From assembly GCA_027490955.1 (NCBI GenBank), contig JAIXXB010000027.1, positions 1 through 64,000 of the forward strand: a stretch of DNA of 64,000 bases. Direction: 5' to 3'. The position numbers and the translations under genes are program-made. Positions 62,092-64,000 of the stretch are shown one piece after another. The stretch's first letter is position 1; each line of letters starts with the position of its first letter. This DNA is from Rhodobacter sp. GTDB lineage: Bacteria > Pseudomonadota > Alphaproteobacteria > Rhodobacterales > Rhodobacteraceae. The notes below the pieces were generated by a model. The model had not been told where the DNA came from. It did not search any database and saw nothing but the letters and a program-made list of their open reading frames with translations.

Positions 62092-63522
62092 CTATTCTTC
62101 GTCTTTGTTGACCATGCCGAATTTGCGCAATTTCACATAAAGCGATTGGCGAGACAGGCCCAACATTTCCGCCGCCGCGGCGCGGTTGTTGCGCGTCAGA
62201 TCAACGGCGGTTTGGATACACATCTTTTCGACCACATCCGCAGTCTCGGCCACAATATCCTTAAGCGAGGAGGAGCCGACCAATTCCATCACCGACCGCA
62301 TCCCATCTTCGCCGCCCGTAAAGCCCGGACGACGCAGCAATTCCACGCGCGAGGCATCGCGCAGCACAATGCCATAGGCGGGATCGGGGCGATCATTCAG
62401 ATAGGTGGCAGATACTTCTACCGCAATTTGTCCATTGAATTCGTTCAAAAGGCGCGTTGCATACATGCGCAGCTGCCGCGCCCTTTTGGCATTATCCAGC
62501 AACACCCGCATATCGACCGAGCCGCGCGCCAAGAAATCTGCAAAACTGCGACCGCGCACTTGGGCAATATTGCCGCTATCGGTCAGCTTCAAAAAGCTTT
62601 CATTGGCAGCGGTGATGATTCCGTCACCATCCAAAAACACGATGCCATCGACGCCCTCGTTGAACAAGCGTTCCAAATTCATGGCATTTTCGCGGGGGGC
62701 AGAAGATTCGCCTTCGGGGGATTCAAGACGGCACAGCATCAGCCGCTCGCCCGCGGCGCGGAACAGTTTTGGAATAACCCGCAAACTGCGCTGACTGCGC
62801 CGCGCCAACAGTTCCACAGGTTTGACCGCCTCGGCACTGGCGATGTTAGAGAGGGTTTCCAAAAACTCGCCACGGCGGCGGCCTTCAAATTCTTGGGCAA
62901 TGGCTGCGCCGATGAAATCCTGACGCGATCCGCCCAGCATCACCGCCGCTGAGGCATTCAAATCAGAAATCCGCCCATTCGACATGGCAACCAACACCAC
63001 GGCATCGCGTGTGGCCTCCATCAAAACGCGGTAACGGGTGTCCATCTCGCGCTGGGTTTCATAGTCGCGCTCTAGCGCGACTTGGGCCATGACCAATTGC
63101 TGCTGCATTTCCGCCAAGGGGCGCAAATCACGGCCAAGCAACAAAATATTGCCCGACTCGCCAAAGCCATGCATCGAATAGCGCACGGGAAATTCCCATG
63201 CTTTGCCATCGGCATGGTTCAATTCCAAAACGAAACTGCGATGGCTTTGCCCTGCGGCAGGCGGCCAAGCCGCCAAACGGCGTTTGACCTTTTCATAACT
63301 TTCAGGCGTAACCAGATTCGAGATATTCTGCCCTGCCCAATGCGATAAGCCGCCAAACAGCGTATGGCCAGGATTGACCAAAACGGAAATCACCTCGCCC
63401 GTTGGGGAAATAAGCAGCGATAAATCGCTGGTTGCCGCCACGATTTCAGCGAGTTGATCTTGCCCAATACCAGAGATGCTTGGCAGTGCGTGACCCTGAT
63501 GCGATCCTGTGTCCAAACTCAT
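62092..63522 (-). CDS. ppsR: Photosynthesis repressor PpsR (CrtJ)
   Basis: 476 residues from ATG 63522. N-terminal domain with Q-linker, three PAS-like modules (about 30-130, 160-255, 285-395) and a Fis-type helix-turn-helix at the C-terminus (AAAAEMLGLSRQSLYVKLRKFG). It has two cysteines, Cys264 and Cys435, at positions equivalent to the redox-reactive pair of Rhodobacter PpsR/CrtJ; Cys435 lies just ahead of the HTH. Represses bch, crt and puc genes under high oxygen, with PpaA/AppA-type antirepressors. Stop followed by a terminator. Confidence 0.95.
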   Translation of the reverse strand: MSLDTGSHQGHALPSISGIGQDQLAEIVAATSDLSLLISPTGEVISVLVNPGHTLFGGLSHWAGQNISNLVTPESYEKVKRRLAAWPPAAGQSHRSFVLELNHADGKAWEFPVRYSMHGFGESGNILLLGRDLRPLAEMQQQLVMAQVALERDYETQREMDTRYRVLMEATRDAVVLVAMSNGRISDLNASAAVMLGGSRQDFIGAAIAQEFEGRRRGEFLETLSNIASAEAVKPVELLARRSQRSLRVIPKLFRAAGERLMLCRLESPEGESSAPRENAMNLERLFNEGVDGIVFLDGDGIITAANESFLKLTDSGNIAQVRGRSFADFLARGSVDMRVLLDNAKRARQLRMYATRLLNEFNGQIAVEVSATYLNDRPDPAYGIVLRDASRVELLRRPGFTGGEDGMRSVMELVGSSSLKDIVAETADVVEKMCIQTAVDLTRNNRAAAAEMLGLSRQSLYVKLRKFGMVNKDEE

Positions 63523-63565
63523 TCTGCCAAGGTTGCCGCCGCCCAAAGCACAGGCGCGCAGGAGG

Positions 63566-64000
63566 TTAAGCGCGTTTTAGTTTTTCGTGATCTGCAAGTT
63601 TCAGCCCAATTGCCTCCATTGCTGTCCCGACATCTGCGCAAGTATAGTCTGCACCCGCAGAAGCAGCAAGGCTAGGGTTTTCCAGCACAATCGGCCCGCC
63701 AATGATAACGTCTGGCAGCTTTTTGCGCATGGTTCGCAGTGTTTTAATCAATACAGCAGCCGAATGCAGCCGCGCCTCTGTGGCAACGGAAATCAAAATC
63801 CCATCGAACTGCCGCTGGTCGAGCAAATTGTTCAACTCGCGCTGCGAGACGCCGATCCGCAAGCAAACCGAAATACCAAGGCGGCGCAATTGCCCCATCA
63901 CCACCATCGGGCCAAGGGTGTGCTGCTCGCCTTCGGGGACCAGCAGCAAAACTGCGCCAAGGCTCAGGCTATCGGCCTGATCGGCTGTCCAAGCGGCGCT
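63566..64000 (-). CDS. ppaA: PpaA/AerR antirepressor, 3' part (5' end beyond the window)
   Basis: The last 144 codons are present; the start lies beyond base 64000. Motifs LGPMVVMGQLRRLGISVCLRIGVSQREL and FDGILISVATEARL with DVIIGGPIVL are those of a B12-binding/SCHIC-like domain as in AerR/PpaA. These proteins sense light or oxygen with cobalamin and modulate PpsR. Followed by ppsR after a 43-base gap to its start codon. Identification rests on sequence resemblance and gene order. Confidence 0.88.
   Translation of the reverse strand, partial: SAAWTADQADSLSLGAVLLLVPEGEQHTLGPMVVMGQLRRLGISVCLRIGVSQRELNNLLDQRQFDGILISVATEARLHSAAVLIKTLRTMRKKLPDVIIGGPIVLENPSLAASAGADYTCADVGTAMEAIGLKLADHEKLKRA

Noticed and set aside
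1-64000. CRISPR arrays, prophage, toxin-antitoxin or restriction systems
   Set aside because: None seen: no regularly spaced repeats, no phage structural genes, and no recognisable toxin, antitoxin, nuclease or methylase pairs.

Overview
The window is a contiguous piece of an alphaproteobacterial chromosome, most likely a bacteriochlorophyll a-producing member of the Rhodobacterales (Rhodobacteraceae/Roseobacteraceae). Grounds: high GC with Rhodobacter-like codon use; a GcrA cell-cycle regulator; many Rhodobacteraceae-type proteins (DUF1467, tad locus with short Flp-like pilins, succinyl-CoA:3-ketoacid CoA-transferase pair); and at the right end the order ppaA(aerR)-ppsR-bchG-PucC-like-bchP-idi, which is the right arm of the photosynthesis gene cluster of purple non-sulfur bacteria and aerobic anoxygenic phototrophs. 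The genus cannot be fixed from the sequence alone.

Layout. 1-340: 3' end of an IS5-family transposase abutting the tail of a gene it appears to have interrupted. 340-12.6 kb: housekeeping genes. These are a c-type cytochrome lipoprotein, a thiolase/acyl-CoA ligase pair, aroQ, metF with divergent metR, an ABC-F ATPase, the scoAB CoA-transferase, tRNA-Leu(UAA), a rhomboid protease, a GFA protein, suhB and a lytic transglycosylase. 12.98-25.1 kb: a tad (tight adherence) pilus locus of 13 same-strand genes: two Flp-like pilins, cpaB, secretin cpaC, a lipoprotein, cpaE, cpaF, tadB, tadC, two TPR lipoproteins, a prepilin peptidase and an AAA+ ATPase. No tadE/F/G pseudopilin genes are present here. 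A perfect FNR-type box lies in front of the secretin gene.

25-50 kb: metabolism, transport and regulation. Genes include 5-formyl-THF cyclo-ligase, mgtE, guaD, rraB-like, gcrA, a TetR-controlled membrane pair with twin operators, a beta-barrel protein, ppk2, rimO, dgkA, an SbtA-like bicarbonate permease with divergent LysR, an M48 peptidase, nitroreductase, a CysZ-like protein, a Sel1-repeat protein, methylmalonyl-CoA epimerase, a response regulator, aspS and pabB with a pabC-like gene. A decayed DUF167 (YggU) gene with a frameshift and three in-frame amber codons sits at 41.1-41.5 kb. 50-58 kb: an APC amino-acid permease, carB and an AT-richer O-antigen ligase/polymerase-like gene. 57.9-64 kb: idi, bchP, PucC-like, bchG, ppsR and the 3' part of ppaA, all on the minus strand, with a TGT-N12-ACA PpsR-type site before bchG.

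The most notable points are: (1) the DUF167 pseudogene; (2) 12-bp in-frame tandem repeats at three unrelated loci; (3) families of intergenic hairpin elements at gene ends (16.y-bp conserved core at 551 and 11706; a 23-bp motif at 28610, 48791 and 48845; an inverted pair at 25112-25240); (4) a tad locus whose pilins carry D-W instead of the usual E-Y after the cleavage glycine; (5) the FNR box; and (6) twin TetR operators. I saw no CRISPR array, no complete mobile element and no clearly unprecedented multi-gene system.
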